This document shows positions 1-11,007 of a stretch of DNA of 64,000 bases, in pieces; the first letter of the stretch is position 1, and each line of letters begins with the position of its first letter. The position numbers were made by a program, and so were the translations under genes. Source of the DNA: Bryoerythrophyllum caledonicum (Eukaryota; Streptophyta; Bryopsida; Pottiales; Pottiaceae). The stretch is taken from assembly GCA_963971425.1 (NCBI GenBank), contig OZ020525.1:124001-188000 (forward strand), read 5' to 3'. The notes under the pieces were generated by a model, which saw only the letters and a list, made by a program, of their open reading frames with translations, had not been told where the DNA came from and made no database searches.

Positions 1-400
1 AATCTTTCACTGCTCCTTCTGTCGCCACCTGCCAATCGAAATCGAACCATAAGAGGATTTGTAAAACAAAATTGAGGAGAGCCCTCTAGTCGTGGATTAA
101 ACTGTGATTGCAGATTCGCAGTCCGGATGTTGCATGACGGATGACATCATTTCGGATATACTTCACTAAAATTCATACAAGCGTTCCACTGACCTGGATT
201 AAGGAACCGAGAACCTCCTTGCGTGCTTCTGGCTTTGAACACAAATCGGCAAAATCCGAGTATGTGACACCAGAGTACTTTGCCCAACGTTCCAGTGCAG
301 AAAATTTTGCTGCTACTAGTGCAACACAATGGTCACGGATCGTGTCCCAGCGAAGGATGACAAAGTCCACATATGGGCTATTTACTAGCACTGCCTCTAC
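1..400 (-). pseudogene. LACS-like C-terminal exons, distal tandem copy
   Basis: Fragment of a long-chain acyl-CoA synthetase, an enzyme that activates fatty acids to acyl-CoA through an AMP-binding fold. The main exon is 194-400 (207 bases, 69 codons, phase 0 at both ends), with an AG acceptor upstream and a GTCAGT donor. Visible landmarks are VEAVLV, YVDFVILR, VALVAA, ALERWAKYSGVTYSDFADLC and EARKEVLGSL, which match the C-terminal part of plant LACS9-type proteins. A weak next exon starts at base 28 and runs off the window edge. No AMP-binding core is present, so this is a partial gene or a duplicated exon set. It is a near repeat of 640-1126. The window edge prevents deciding whether a complete gene lies to the left. 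Confidence 0.6.
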
Positions 401-1126
401 CTGTAGTGCATTCACAATCAAACTATCAGTCGGGACGCGGCATATTATCAAATAATATAAAATACAGCGATCCTTACATGGAAATGTGTTTTAGCGACAG
501 TTTGGTTGAATCTGGACTATGAGAGAGATCTAGAGCATTACCCGGTCAAACTTCACGTCACGAATTTCCTCATGTGTGGCAAGCGTATACAACTGTATGA
601 AGTTGGTCCTCTCTGTGACCGTCAGAAAAGCATTGAGCACATCACGGCGATAAAGTCTAACCTCCGCCGGGATCTTAGAACTTTCCAATCCGCCTTCTCT
701 CCCGACCTGCCAATCAAAACAAAACCAGTTGAAGATATGGAAACCAAAACTCAGAAGTGCCTTAAAGATGTGTTAGCTGTGATATCAGAAGTACCTAATA
801 GTAGTGATGTTAGCTGTAATATCAGAAGTGCCTTATAGTAGTGGTATAAACAATAAATTTTCATTACAATAACAGCATTCCATAATACTTTACAGAATTG
901 ATACGAGCTAAGTACTGACCTGGATTAAGGAACCGAGAACCTCCTTGCGTGCTTCTGGCAGTGAACACAACTCGGCAAAATCCGAGTAACGAACACCAGA
1001 GTACTTGGCCCAACGTTCCATTGCGGCCTGGTTTGCTGCTATTAGTGCAACATTATGGCCACAGACCGAGTCCAGGCGAAGTATGACAAAGTCCACGTAT
1101 TTGCTCATTAAGAGCACTGCCTCCAC
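194..1126 (-). repeat. 726-bp tandem duplication of LACS exons
   Basis: The two 207-base LACS-type exons are offset by exactly 726 bases (194 to 920). Their flanking intron bases also match, including the ends ggattaag and gattggcag. This indicates a local tandem duplication of exon plus intron rather than retrotransposition. Confidence 0.65.
640..1126 (-). pseudogene. LACS-like C-terminal exons, proximal tandem copy
   Basis: Second copy of the acyl-CoA synthetase C-terminal exons. Exon 920-1126 is again 207 bases and phase 0-0 (VEAVLLMSKYVDFVILR, ALIAANQAAMERWAKY, SDFAELC, EARKEVLGSLIQ), with an AG acceptor and a GTCAGT donor. The next exon starts at 706 after an AG and reads VGREGGLESSKIPAEVRL. 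This continues the LACS9-type order, but the typical PEPW segment is lost, so the 3' part is degenerate; the end at 640 is approximate. It starts 66 bases beyond the stop codon of the VPV-1 gene on the same strand. Frames and phases do not join the two, so I treat them as separate units. Confidence 0.6.
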
Positions 1127-1191
1127 CTGCATTACATTCACAATCAACTATCAGTGGGGACAAATTCTTATACATAAACGAGACACACGTT

Positions 1192-3149
1192 TCAATGTGA
1201 ACTTGGCGTTATGGCAAAACTTTCCTTCGAACAGTTCAGCACATTGCTGATGCCAGTCGGATCCCTATCCTTTACAGTCGGATTCTCAATCCATCTGAAG
1301 CACATCGTTGAAGGGTGTTAGTATTCTTACAGCAGTGTACCTACATGTAGTGATGCTCCGCACAACTATGATCAAACCCATGATACACATTGTTAATAGC
1401 GAAAATCTATTTAATGCAGAAAAATACAGTAACCTAAATAAAAAGCGCACAAAGAGATTTTCGAAAGTACTTACTCTCCAGTGGGAACCTGTACTCTGAC
1501 TTTTTCTTGCACTGTTCTTATCACGGGTACTTCAATCTCCACATCTTCTTCCACCGTATAATATCGAGGAATCTTCACCATCGTAACCCGCCTTTCGTAC
1601 TCAATTTCAGGCACCTCGCATTTTATGTTACGACGTTCTTCATGTATCCTGGATACGTCAGTACAGACTTCAGTTGAGAACTAAACTCGGCAACCAACAG
1701 GCAAGCAGGGCAAGCTGATACAGAAACACGAAGGTCGCAGTGCTGTAGGAAGGATATAAATTTGGCGCTTACTTCTGGACAACAATTTTTTTAGTCTTTT
1801 TCACCTCCTCGATGATGGGCACCATTTCAATTTCTTCCACATCAACCATGACGACTCTGTTCTTCGTCAAGACAATGATGCACTCCTCATGACTCAATTC
1901 TGGCACTAGGATTGTCTCCTGAACTTGATTCACTTTGGGAGTACGATAGAACATTTTGTCCTTCACCTGCACCAGAACATTGTTCACAAGCAAACCACCT
2001 CATCAGTACTTCTCCACTAGAGACACTTGAATGAACCACTGCTTCATTTGATTAACAAAGAAACTGGAAAACATTGGTATGTCCACTTACAAAGTACTGT
2101 TTCAAGATTCGAGAGTGATGAGAAGTCTCGGAGTCATTACTGACAACATTGATATTCCTGCTGCACAGGTTGCACTTGCAACCGGACTCGTGAAAGTGCT
2201 CAGAGTGCTCCCCTACCAAAGACGTGCTAACATGCTGGCCTGCACCGTGCTCTTGCACAAAGACGGGCTGTGGTGATACGTTGCTATGCACCCCTTCACC
2301 ATAATAATACATACTGCTGCGATGATGCGGCTGCTGCTGCTGAGGTCTACCCGCCATGTCGCCGACAAATCCGCCGAAAAATCCGCGATGATGCGGCTGC
2401 TGCTGCTGAGGTTTATAACGGTCCGCAATGTCGCCGAAAAATCCACGATCCGCATCGTTGCCGTACAATCCAGAATGGTCCGCAACGTTGCCGTACAGTC
2501 CAGAATGGTCCGCAACGTTGCCGTACAGTCCAGAATGGTCCGCAACGTTGCCGTACAGTCCAGAATGGTCCGCAACGTTGCCGTACAGTCCAGAATGGTC
2601 CGCAACGTTGCCGTACAGTCCAGAATGGTCCGCAACGTTGCCGTACAGTCCGGAATGGTCCGCAACGTTGCCGTACAGTCCAGAATGGTCCGCAACGTTG
2701 CCGTACAGTCCAGAACGGTCCGCAACGTTGCCGTACAGTCCAGAACGGTCCGCAACGTTGCCGTTTAGTACAGAATAGTCCGCCACGTTGCCGTACAATC
2801 CAGAATGATCCGCAACGTTGCCATATAGTCCAGAATGATCCGCAACGATGCGATATAGTCCAGAACGGTCCGCAACGATGCGATATAGTCCAGAATCGCC
2901 CGCAACGCTGCAGTTTATTCCAGAATGATCAACATCGCTGTGCCCATTGGCATTTGACCCATTGACAGCGGAGATGAAAGAGGCATTAGTCGCAGCATGG
3001 GAAGGCTTCGCCATAAAGCTGCCTACATCTTTGGGTCCTTCATCCATCAAGTGGATTCCGGTTTCCTGTGGAAAGGTCGTTGTTGCCGTTGAGGAGAAAA
3101 CTGGTAACGTCTTTACCGCCGATCCCCGTTTCAAATCGCCAGTCTGCAT
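1192..3149 (-). CDS. VPV-1: repeat-rich protein with alveolin/articulin-like C-terminus
   Basis: Four-exon model: 2091-3149, 1773-1966, 1475-1648 and 1192-1294, all minus, 509 codons plus TGA. Splice phases 0, 2, 2 agree at every junction (donors GTAAGT, GTAAGC, GTAAGT). The start is the first ATG of the open frame at 3149. Exon 1 (residues 1-353) holds about 16 ten-residue repeats of the type VADHSGLYGN (about residues 70-229), Gln/His-rich stretches (QQQQPHH) and a CKCNLC cysteine cluster. Exons 2-3 alternate charged and hydrophobic residues around VPx motifs (EIEMVPIIEEVKKTKKIVV, VEIEVPVIRTVQEKVRVQVP), resembling alveolins, articulins and epiplasmins that build membrane skeletons. A cortical or cytoskeletal role is inference. 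The exon plan matches the genes at 10.3 and 52.1 kb. Other possibility: a lineage-specific structural protein of unknown role. Confidence 0.6.
2461..2940 (-). repeat. 30-bp coding minisatellite (about 16 units)
   Basis: Perfect to near-perfect 30-base tandem repeat inside exon 1 of VPV-1. On the coding strand each unit encodes VADHSGLYGN or close variants. Central units are almost identical and outer units diverge, typical of slippage or unequal exchange. The 30-base period keeps all frames open, so the long ORFs on the opposite strand here are artefacts. Confidence 0.9.
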
Positions 3150-4080
3150 CGTTGAGAACAAATAGAGTACTCGACGGCAAAAATCTGAAAGTTCCTGGTC
3201 CCAGTTTCTGAAGTCACTTATCGCACTGTTCTACCTACAACGCCTGCTAAGATAATGAAACAGAAACTGATGAGAACATAAACAAGAAGTTCACTGTTCA
3301 TACTGGGTCTCCAGCCACTTCTCTTGCTCCAAAACAACAAATCCCATCTCCGACAAAATAGAAACTCTAAACGCAAACAAGTGAGCTGATCCGAGAGCGG
3401 CCTACCTCAAACTCGCTGAATCGCAGGGCAGCTCAGTCAACTCAACTGAAGAACCTCGACGCAGCTCCGTCAATTCAACTGAAGTACTTTGACGCTTACG
3501 ATAGGTTCTTATAAGCGGTACCGTGACGAGCAGGAGATTAATGTGATGGACTGTATCTAGAGCACCTCTAGAGCAACTGCAATCCCATCACTTCGGAAGT
3601 AATGTTGCACTCGAATCTTCCCATACAATTCCCGTGTGCTCTAGGTAGACATAGTTAGCTGTGGCACGTGTTAACCACCTTATTGCTTAGCTCGTAGGAC
3701 TGCAACCAAGATTCGACTCGTGGAAGTCAGGCTTTTGAGAAAAATAACACAAGCTTTTGAAACCAGGTCAGAGTTACAACACGAGCTTCTCGTGGACAAT
3801 GATTCCAGCTATCGAGTTTGTTTTTTATATGTGGAATCAGTCGAAACTACTCTGTGTGTATGATATAATACCACATTATCCTATGGTTGGTAGGTTGACT
3901 TACGCTTTGATCGAGGGAATCTTTTGGACCCTGCTTACGAATTCCCAGAAGATCGAAGTGCCACCCACCCGACCCCAATCAAAACGCTGACATGGAGCAT
4001 CAAAGGCCCCATGACTCAAGTTCTTCCTAGTCGTGCTCCTTGAAGCAAATGGCACCAAGTTCCATGATAGCATAGGAAAC

Positions 4081-4225
4081 GAGTCTTGCATGTTGCAAAC
4101 GAAACGAGTTCTGCATGTTGCAAACGAAACGAGTCTTGCATGTTGCAAACGAAACGAGTTTTGCATGTTGCAAACGAAACGAGTCTTGCATGTTGCAAAC
4201 GAAACGAGTCTTGCATGTTGCAAAA
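4081..4225. repeat. 25-bp minisatellite
   Basis: Tandem 25-base units beginning gagtcttgca and ending aaacgaaac, about six copies. Each unit contains TTGCATGTTGCAA, nearly self-complementary, so a single strand could fold repeatedly. The same array is present at 13,906-14,075. Confidence 0.85.
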
Positions 4226-4629
4226 GCATGAAGCAGTCAAGGGCCTCATGACTTCAGTTCTTCCTCATCGCGTTATTGAAGCAAATGGCACCAAGTTCCA
4301 TGATTGCAAAAGAAACGAGTCTTGCATGTTCAAACTTCAAAAGCATGAAGCACACAAGGGCCTCGTGACTTTGAATATTTTAATGAAAAAAATGTTCGGT
4401 ACCTTGGCAAGAGTTTGGGTTTCTATTCCCATTGGAACCAATACTTCCCTCAATTGGCCTAACTCTGGGCGCCACAACCCTCAAAAAGTGTTGTCATGAA
4501 GGTATTTTATGCACCCTCAGCTTCTCAACACTTGGTCCGTGTGTGAAACCTCCTAAGGCTTAGGGTTTGGAAGCTTTAGGCTATGTAAGACTTTGGACTT
4601 CGTTCGTGTTCATGTTTATACCTTTCTTA

Positions 4630-5447
4630 CGGGTTGTTTACATCTAGATGGTTCGGGCTGGAGCCCAAAGAATTCTCGAGTCCTGATTGGAGTAAAGAAT
4701 TGTTACCTCGGAAATGGGTTTACATCAAGCAAAATGCGGGCTCTGGCCCAAAGTTTTTTTCGTGGATAAGAAATCTAGTTGGAATCCTACATGACAGATT
4801 TGAATAGTATTTTACAGAACTTAAGGAGACTAATTTCCTACAACCTCTAGGAGGTTGTATTTCCGGAAGGCCAGGAGAGTTTCTTTCGAAACTTATTTCA
4901 GCCAATGGTTTATAATATTTTATTATTGACATTTACTGTTGATATAAAGTGCTAACATTCACTGCTGATATTCACTGCTGAAGTTTACATATATGATATA
5001 CTGCTGACATTTACTGCTGACATTCACTGCTGAAGTTTACATATATGATATACTGCTGACATTTACTGTTGACATTCACTGCTGAAGTTTACATATATGA
5101 TATACTGCTGACATTTACTGCTGAAGTTACATATTTATTTTGTAATTTAAATTCATTTGGAAATTTCACAAATTTCTTCTGAAGATGTAACCTAACCGTA
5201 CTACAAATCCTTTCACTATGGGGTAGTTCTCAAAAGAGCCCATTTTCATAAAACTCCTTGGAAATTCAGTCCAAATAAACAATGGCCCACCGCCCTTCTA
5301 TTCAGGTTTACACCTAAACTTTGGGCCACAAACCACTTAGAACTCTCTTGTTTGGTGGAAGGTACTCCGCTTACAACGGTTTCATTTCAAGTGGGTACCC
5401 CTTGTGTCTATGGGCTTCAACCCAAACTTTCAAGTGTAAACAACCCC
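4630..5447. mobile_element. Tourist-like MITE (TTA target duplication)
   Basis: 818-bp insertion present in duplication copy 1 and absent from copy 2. Ends are CGGGTTGTTTACA and TGTAAACAACCCC (inverted), flanked by TTA at 4627-4629 and 5448-5450. Copy 2 near 16,100 shows the empty site with a single TTA. The 3-bp TTA duplication and GGGTTGTTT ends fit PIF/Harbinger Tourist-type elements. No transposase is present. Confidence 0.75.
5001..5115. repeat. 52-bp tandem repeat inside the MITE
   Basis: The string ctgctgacat recurs at 5001, 5053 and 5105, giving a 52-base period with units ending in aagtttacatatatgatata. It lies within the Tourist-like element and is non-coding. Confidence 0.75.
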
Positions 5448-5581
5448 TTAGTGTTTGTATTTATGCCTTTGATACTGTTCATGGTTATGACTTTTTATAT
5501 TGCAAATTGAAATCCATTTTTATGTCCATATCCATGTCTACAACACAGTGTCAACAATGTCAAAGTTAAACAAGTTATTAA

Positions 5582-6524
5582 CCCCTAAGGTACCGTGACA
5601 GTTTTACACCAAAAACACTTCAAAATTAATAGATTCTAGTGCAATGAATAAAGAGGGTAACAAAAATTTTAATATTTAGTTCTGATCGTAGGATCTTAAT
5701 AAAGGCTTATTTAGTAATACATGTACAAAATTTCATAAACTTTGACCGCACAGATTAAAAGATTATAGTGTTTGAACTCGAGCAAATGGTTCATATTCTT
5801 CCCAGCGTTTAGTAGAGCAACAGACTTTGACTTCACTTGGTGTCAAAAAATTTCACTACACAAGGTCTAAATCTATTACCTTCTTGTTAAGCATGATGTT
5901 AGCTCCCAACACACGAATTTTTAGAGGTAGAGACGGGGTGTAGCATATTCAAAACAAGTGTGCAAGGAGTGGAGGCTCGAAATTTGTTAATTCACACTTT
6001 AATTTTTTTTGAACTTAATATGCTTCGATTGATAATCCGAATGGTTAATACAAAGGTTTACATTACATATTGTTGTGGAAAAAATAAAAAGTGAAAAATA
6101 TAAAGATCTTTAGGTTTTATGTGGAAAAGAAGAAGTATTTTTGGTACCTTGCCCGAGTATGATTGACAATGTGTGAAAATGTTTGACTTGAATTGGTAAG
6201 CTATTTTTCACTAAAGACAAGAACTTTTCTTTGACAACATGAAGGGAAATAATATTACTTGTGAGTACTGAATATCTCACTTTCAATAGAGTGTCCTATC
6301 AAAAGTTTTTCGAGGTGCCTGAGATGCCGCCCTCCCCATTTAAAATTCAAAACCCTATAACTTTTTCATCAAATGTCCAATTTAGGAAAAAATTGTTTTC
6401 CCACTGAGCTCTTGGTAATGTCTTTCTATAGTAAGAATTTCAAAGAAGAATGTTGGAAATTGACACCATAGGAACCTGACCGAACTTACAAAAAGCCCAT
6501 TTTTGACACTTGGTACCTTAGGGG
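5582..6524. mobile_element. piggyBac-like TTAA MITE, copy A
   Basis: 943 bp bounded by perfect inverted ends CCCCTAAGGTACC and GGTACCTTAGGGG, with TTAA on both sides (5578-5581 and 6525-6528). TTAA targets and CCC-starting termini are the hallmarks of piggyBac-type elements. Duplication copy 2 has the empty site, with a single TTAA followed by cagtcacaatgc near 16,226. The interior is AT-rich with no transposase, so it is non-autonomous. Confidence 0.75.
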
Positions 6525-6944
6525 TTAAACAGTCACAATGCAGAGTAGGTCAAGTAAAAGGTCAAAATCCCATAGAATACCCCTGTAACCCTAAGTCCTC
6601 TACGTGGATTTCTACACTTTTCTTGAAACAAAACCCAATTTACCACTTTCAAGTCCTAAGAAATTACTCTCGTACTTCAAGTTTTGGGATAAAAGTTTAG
6701 AATTTATTTTCATTTTGAGAGAGAATATTGCCCGAAGTAGGGTGATACTTTGACCTTTTGGAAATTAGAAACCGTGTTCCATCAAATTCCCTAAAATAAA
6801 ACCGGTAAATCAACACGAGCAAGAGGTCGAGTGGCACTTCATAATTTTGTTTCAAATGATAAATAGTAAAATTACCAAAAGCTGCACATTAGAGGCCTGA
6901 CTTTGGGATATCCAATGGAGGCCCTCGGTCAGGCAGCCAAGTCA

Positions 6945-7349
6945 CTAAGGTTGGATGACCTATAACCACCAACTTAAGCATGCTGACCTATTTATAGCGT
7001 TTGTATACGTGGTAAGACATTTCTTGGGAATTCAAAATAGAATTTCATGAATATTGCAATTGTCGTGACCATTTATTTCTTCATATTGAAATTGCTACAA
7101 ATTTTCAAAGTGGATAGTAAGCCGTGACCCATTACTCGACATACAAAACTCTCTATTTCCACACTAAGTTGTACTAATAACCACTTCTGCATTGACTAAA
7201 AACCGGCTGCTTTGAACCAATCATGAATTGACACCCAATCATATCTTACTTCCTAAAATTCCGGAAATGGGGTGAGTCTGTGGTTGATTTAATCCACTTT
7301 AGCATCTCCATTATGAGGTTCGTGGTGGTTATAGGTCATCCAACCTTAG
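6945..7349. mobile_element. Small TIR element, 26-bp perfect ends
   Basis: 405-bp unit with a perfect 26-base inverted repeat at 6945-6970 (starting CTAAGGTTGGATGACC) and 7324-7349. No clear target duplication and no coding capacity. It ends about 40 bases before the left arm of the large inverted duplication. Confidence 0.55.
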
Positions 7350-8004
7350 CCACCCTCGAAATCAAGGTCTAGCTCTGACCAATAGCGACCTCGGGATTTG
7401 CTTGTAGGCTATTTATAGTGTTATCTAGGGCAAACATGCCAATGTCAAATTGTATCATATCCGTATATAGCGTTTGTACATTGTATAGTTCCTGCGATGA
7501 ATGTGGATAGCCATGAGAGACAACGGAATTTTGCTCATCTAGAGCCATGCTTTCTATAGCCAGGCATCATGTGAAGTAGAGACGTCGAGTTACTTGATGA
7601 ATGTGAGGGTATTGTTGAAGTGGAGTAGAGTTTTGTCCATGGAAGTGGATAAGATGTTACGGTAGAGGTACCAGTTCAAGCTTAAATAAGCAGGTTATGA
7701 TATCAGAATGCAAGATTGAGTCATAAAAATATATTGTGTGGGATTTTAAATCATTTTAAATACTTGATATATTAAGATGTTACTATCTTAATTTCTCTAT
7801 ATCATTGGAAATTTCTCCCCATGAAAATATAGAGGTTAAAGTTTTAATATCTTCAAATATGAAAATATTTTTGGAAGTGCTTAAGGCTCTCTCATATTTG
7901 AAAGCAACAAATGGAGATCAACCTAAGTGATTTCTTTTTTTTTTAAGCTGATATAGATAAGACTTATGAATCGTCAAAGTAAATTATAATGGAAATGGCA
8001 TTAA

Positions 8005-8934
8005 CCCCTAAAGGACCAAGTGTCAAAAATGGGCTTTTTGAAAGTTCGATCAAGTTCCTATGGTGTCAATTTCCAACATTCCACTATGAAATTTTTACTG
8101 TAGAAGGGCATTACTAAGACCTCAGTGGGAGAACAATTTTCCACTAAACCCGACATATAATGAAAAAGTTACAGGGTTTCAAATTTCAAATGGAGAGTGT
8201 GGGCACTTTGGGCACCTCCAAAAACTTTTGCTAGGACACTCTATTTAATGTGAGATTTTCAATACTAGCAAGTAATATTTTTTCCCTTCATATTGTCCAA
8301 AAAGTTCTTGTCTTTAGTGAAAAACAACACATTAACCCAAGTCAAACATTTTCACACATTGGTAGGCAAGGTACCAAAAAAACTCTTCTTTTCCACATAA
8401 AACTTAGAGATCTTCATATTTTTCACTTTTTTTTCCCCACATCAATATGTAGTGTAAATCTTCCTATTGACCTTTCGGATTATCAATCTAAAACATATTG
8501 ATTTCACAAAAAATAAAAATGCAATTTGGCAATTTTTGAACCTCCACTCCTTGCACAGTTGTTTTGAATATGCTACACCCCTCTCCTACCTCTAAAATTT
8601 GGTGTGCTAGGAACTAACATCATGCTCAACACAATGGTAATGGATTTAGACCTTATGTAGTGCAAAAATCTGACACCGAGAGAAGTCAAAGTTTGCTGAT
8701 CCACTGAACGCAGGGAAGAAAATGAACCATTTGTTTGACTTTAATCACTATAATCTTTCAATCCATGCGGTCAAAGTCTATGAAATTTTGTGAGTATGTT
8801 ACTGAATAAGTCTTATTTGAGATCCTACGGTCAAAACTAGAAATCAAAGTTTTTGTTTCCTTCTTTAGTCATTGCACTAGAATCCAACTATTTTGAAGTG
8901 TTTTTGGTGTGAAACTGTCACGGTACTTTAGGGG
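8005..8934. mobile_element. piggyBac-like TTAA MITE, copy B
   Basis: 930-bp copy of the TTAA-flanked family, opposite in orientation to copy A, with TTAA at 8001-8004 and 8935-8938 and ends CCCCTAAAG and CTTTAGGGG. It lies in the left inverted arm and has an identical partner at 54,925-55,854, so it inserted before the arms duplicated. The 83-codon frame inside shows no recognisable protein. Confidence 0.75.
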
Positions 8935-8938
8935 TTAA

Positions 8939-10336
8939 TGTGGACAGCGGGAACACTCAAAGTGGACATGAGATTCTCATGCAACTAAGCCTAGGATGGA
9001 AGGTTACGGATGCGATAGATTTAGGTGAATCTGTCTCAACATGTTTTGGGTGATTACGGTAGCAGGAACCAGTTCAGACGACCCGCCATGTTGGGTTCCT
9101 TTACCTTGCACAATTCCAATGTTGGTCAATTTTGAGGCACACCGGTCAGTAACACCAGGTTCTGGGACGATAATGTGAACAAACTTGAGATCTTTTTATG
9201 TTGAACTTAACCGTGAGGTTCGGAATGAATCAACGTGGTGAGAAAGTTTGCAAATCGGTCATGAAATGTTGAGGTGGACCGTAGCATAATCAAGGAACTT
9301 CAATTTGACTCCGTTTTCAAGTGACTTCAATTTGGACCTTGAAACTCATCAACATTGAGAAATTGAGCAGTCTGCTTGCAACTTCTTAGCCTTATTACCA
9401 AGAATTCGTAACAGTACACCTCGATTTGTAGTTAATGCTGAGTCAAGAGATGGTGTTCATGGAAGGCTTTTGAAGTGATGCCAAGCACGCTCAGTACTTC
9501 TGCGGGATTTCTAATAAAGGATGGCAGATACGTGTTTCTCTACAGCTGGCACATGATTCGGAAAGAGATTTCTCAAAGCTGCAGCTAGAAATGAACAGCG
9601 TCAACAGATTAATCTGGGGGAAAAGGTCATGAACTTCCAACATACTGTAACTGTTTATTCCATCATGGATCACCAGCAATAGACAGTGCTTGACACTAAG
9701 ATGTAAATGTTAGAAGGTGAAAACTTGAAGTTAAAGTCATCCTAATGGTTGAACTTCTTGTCTGTTGGATTTCAGTTGGTTGAGCTTCAAGTTAGCTACA
9801 GTACATATTGATCGTTGATGTGTCTTATGAAGTATCTTTTTGTATCAATGATCGTCAACGTAGCTAAGATGTAAGCAAGCATGCTTAGTGAAGACGTAGG
9901 AAGTTGATAACTAGATCAGAGAGGACATGATGTACTCTACAGTTGCAACTTTGCTGCATATGAATAAAGCTTCGTTCACAGATCATAGATTATATTAGTA
10001 AAAGCTTCTGATCAAAATCCCTTCACCCTTGAAAACCCACAAGCTGCTCTTGTACACTTGGTACTACTCCAAAGTAAATACATATTCCAGAATATAATAT
10101 AAACATACGATGCAATGATCGAAGCACTTCAACTGATTAATCTGCCCATAAAAGCTTCGTATCTGGAGAGGTACTGATCACCCTATAATCCAAACAAGTC
10201 CAAAGGAAAGCTCAAGCTCCGAGAGTAAGAAACCTACTAGACAAGTTGGAATTGTAACCTAAAACCACTTCAGGAGGTGCTTCAGTTGTAGCTGCCATTA
10301 CAAACAGAAGGTGAAATAGCACTCGACTCCTGTCCG
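8939..10336. other. Non-coding stretch 3' of VPV-2
   Basis: Between the MITE and the last exon of VPV-2. It has one 62-codon open frame (9491-9679, minus), present identically in the right arm, but no homology I recognise. Probably 3' flank or untranslated sequence of the minus-strand gene. Confidence 0.4.
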
Positions 10337-11007
10337 TTATTCTGGTGAGATATGCGAATTGAGATTGTTATGTTGTCCAGGATTTTCATGCTCCATTACC
10401 ACGATATCATCGAATCTGCACAGAAATGAAGCCCACATTGAAGCAGTTAATAATTGTTGTCAGAAAACTTAGACTTCCTGGTAGACGAGGGTTGAAGCTG
10501 AACTAGTGCTTGATTAGTGGAAGTTTCTGATAATCTTACTCTTCAGTACTAATCACTTGCTTTGTCCTCGTCTTGGGCACTTGCTTTACAACAGGAAATT
10601 TGAACAGCGTTTCAACCTCTTCGGCTACAATTCTGGGCTCCTTCCTAGTCACCCACTTTTCTCTGTCAGACGGCACCTGCTCCGTCACCGGAATCTCGAT
10701 CTCTTCCTCTACCACACTACACATTTATCACCAGAGTCAGAATAACCTGAAGAATCTGAGAACTCCAAAATGTTTCAGACAGGAAGGCAATAGTGTACGG
10801 GTGGATGGGGTAGGATGGCCATTACTGGTAGTAAGTCTCCGGTTTCATGATGATTCTATACTTCACCACAACAGGGACAAGCTCAAAACGCTCCACCTCG
10901 TCGTCCACAATCACAGTCTTCAATTCCGGGACAAGCCGTCTTTCCCAAGAAACAATCTGTTTCTGACGCGTCTCCTCCACATCTTTCATCACAACCACCA
11001 GCAGATA
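10337..11007 (-). CDS. VPV-2: exons 2-4 of a VPV-family gene, exon 1 not found
   Basis: Exons 10,826-11,007, 10,540-10,716 and 10,337-10,415 (minus) correspond to exons 2-4 of the gene at 52 kb. Exons 3 and 4 are identical to it, and all phases are kept (0 in, then 2 and 2), ending in TAA. The 5' part of exon 2 differs and uses another acceptor (gtag at 11,008), giving YLLVVVMKDVEE before the shared RQKQIVSWERRLVPELK. The product has charged VPx repeats (ERFELVPVV, EIEIPVTEQVP, FKFPVVKQVPKTRTKQV). I find no N-terminal exon between 11,010 and 11,673. The Cys-rich ORF upstream ends in a stop. So this is either a partial gene, or its first exon is short and unrecognised. Confidence 0.5.

Larger units (their letters stand above)
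3400..6560 (+). repeat. Direct duplication, copy 1
   Basis: This stretch matches 13,260-16,240 in the same orientation, including identical 77-codon open frames (3757-3990 and 13,583-13,816) and the same 25-bp minisatellite. Copy 1 carries two insertions absent from copy 2 (4630-5447 and 5582-6524). It lacks the Tc1 element of copy 2. A more diverged fragment occurs at 51,722-51,900 and remnants at about 23,850-23,960, so the unit is probably an old dispersed repeat. I recognise no coding gene in it. Confidence 0.75.
7389..10989. repeat. Inverted duplication, left arm
   Basis: The reverse complement of 52,872-56,470. Matching positions sum to 63,859 throughout the part tested (for example 10,337/53,522 and 10,540/53,319), so there is essentially no net indel over 3.4 kb, and I saw no substitution in the stretches compared. 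Divergence starts abruptly inside exon 2 of the VPV gene. The arm includes a piggyBac-like MITE and gene exons. The spacer between arms is about 41.9 kb. A recent inverted duplication, gene conversion or an assembly artefact are all possible. Confidence 0.85.

Noticed and set aside
2270-2965. Long plus-strand open frames over the 30-bp array
   Set aside because: The 30-base period leaves all frames open; the minus-strand frame has the splice-consistent gene.
3757-3990. 77-codon frame identical at 13,583-13,816 as a conserved gene
   Set aside because: Identity is explained by the direct duplication of the whole non-coding block; no domain, and the diverged copy at 51.8 kb does not keep the frame.
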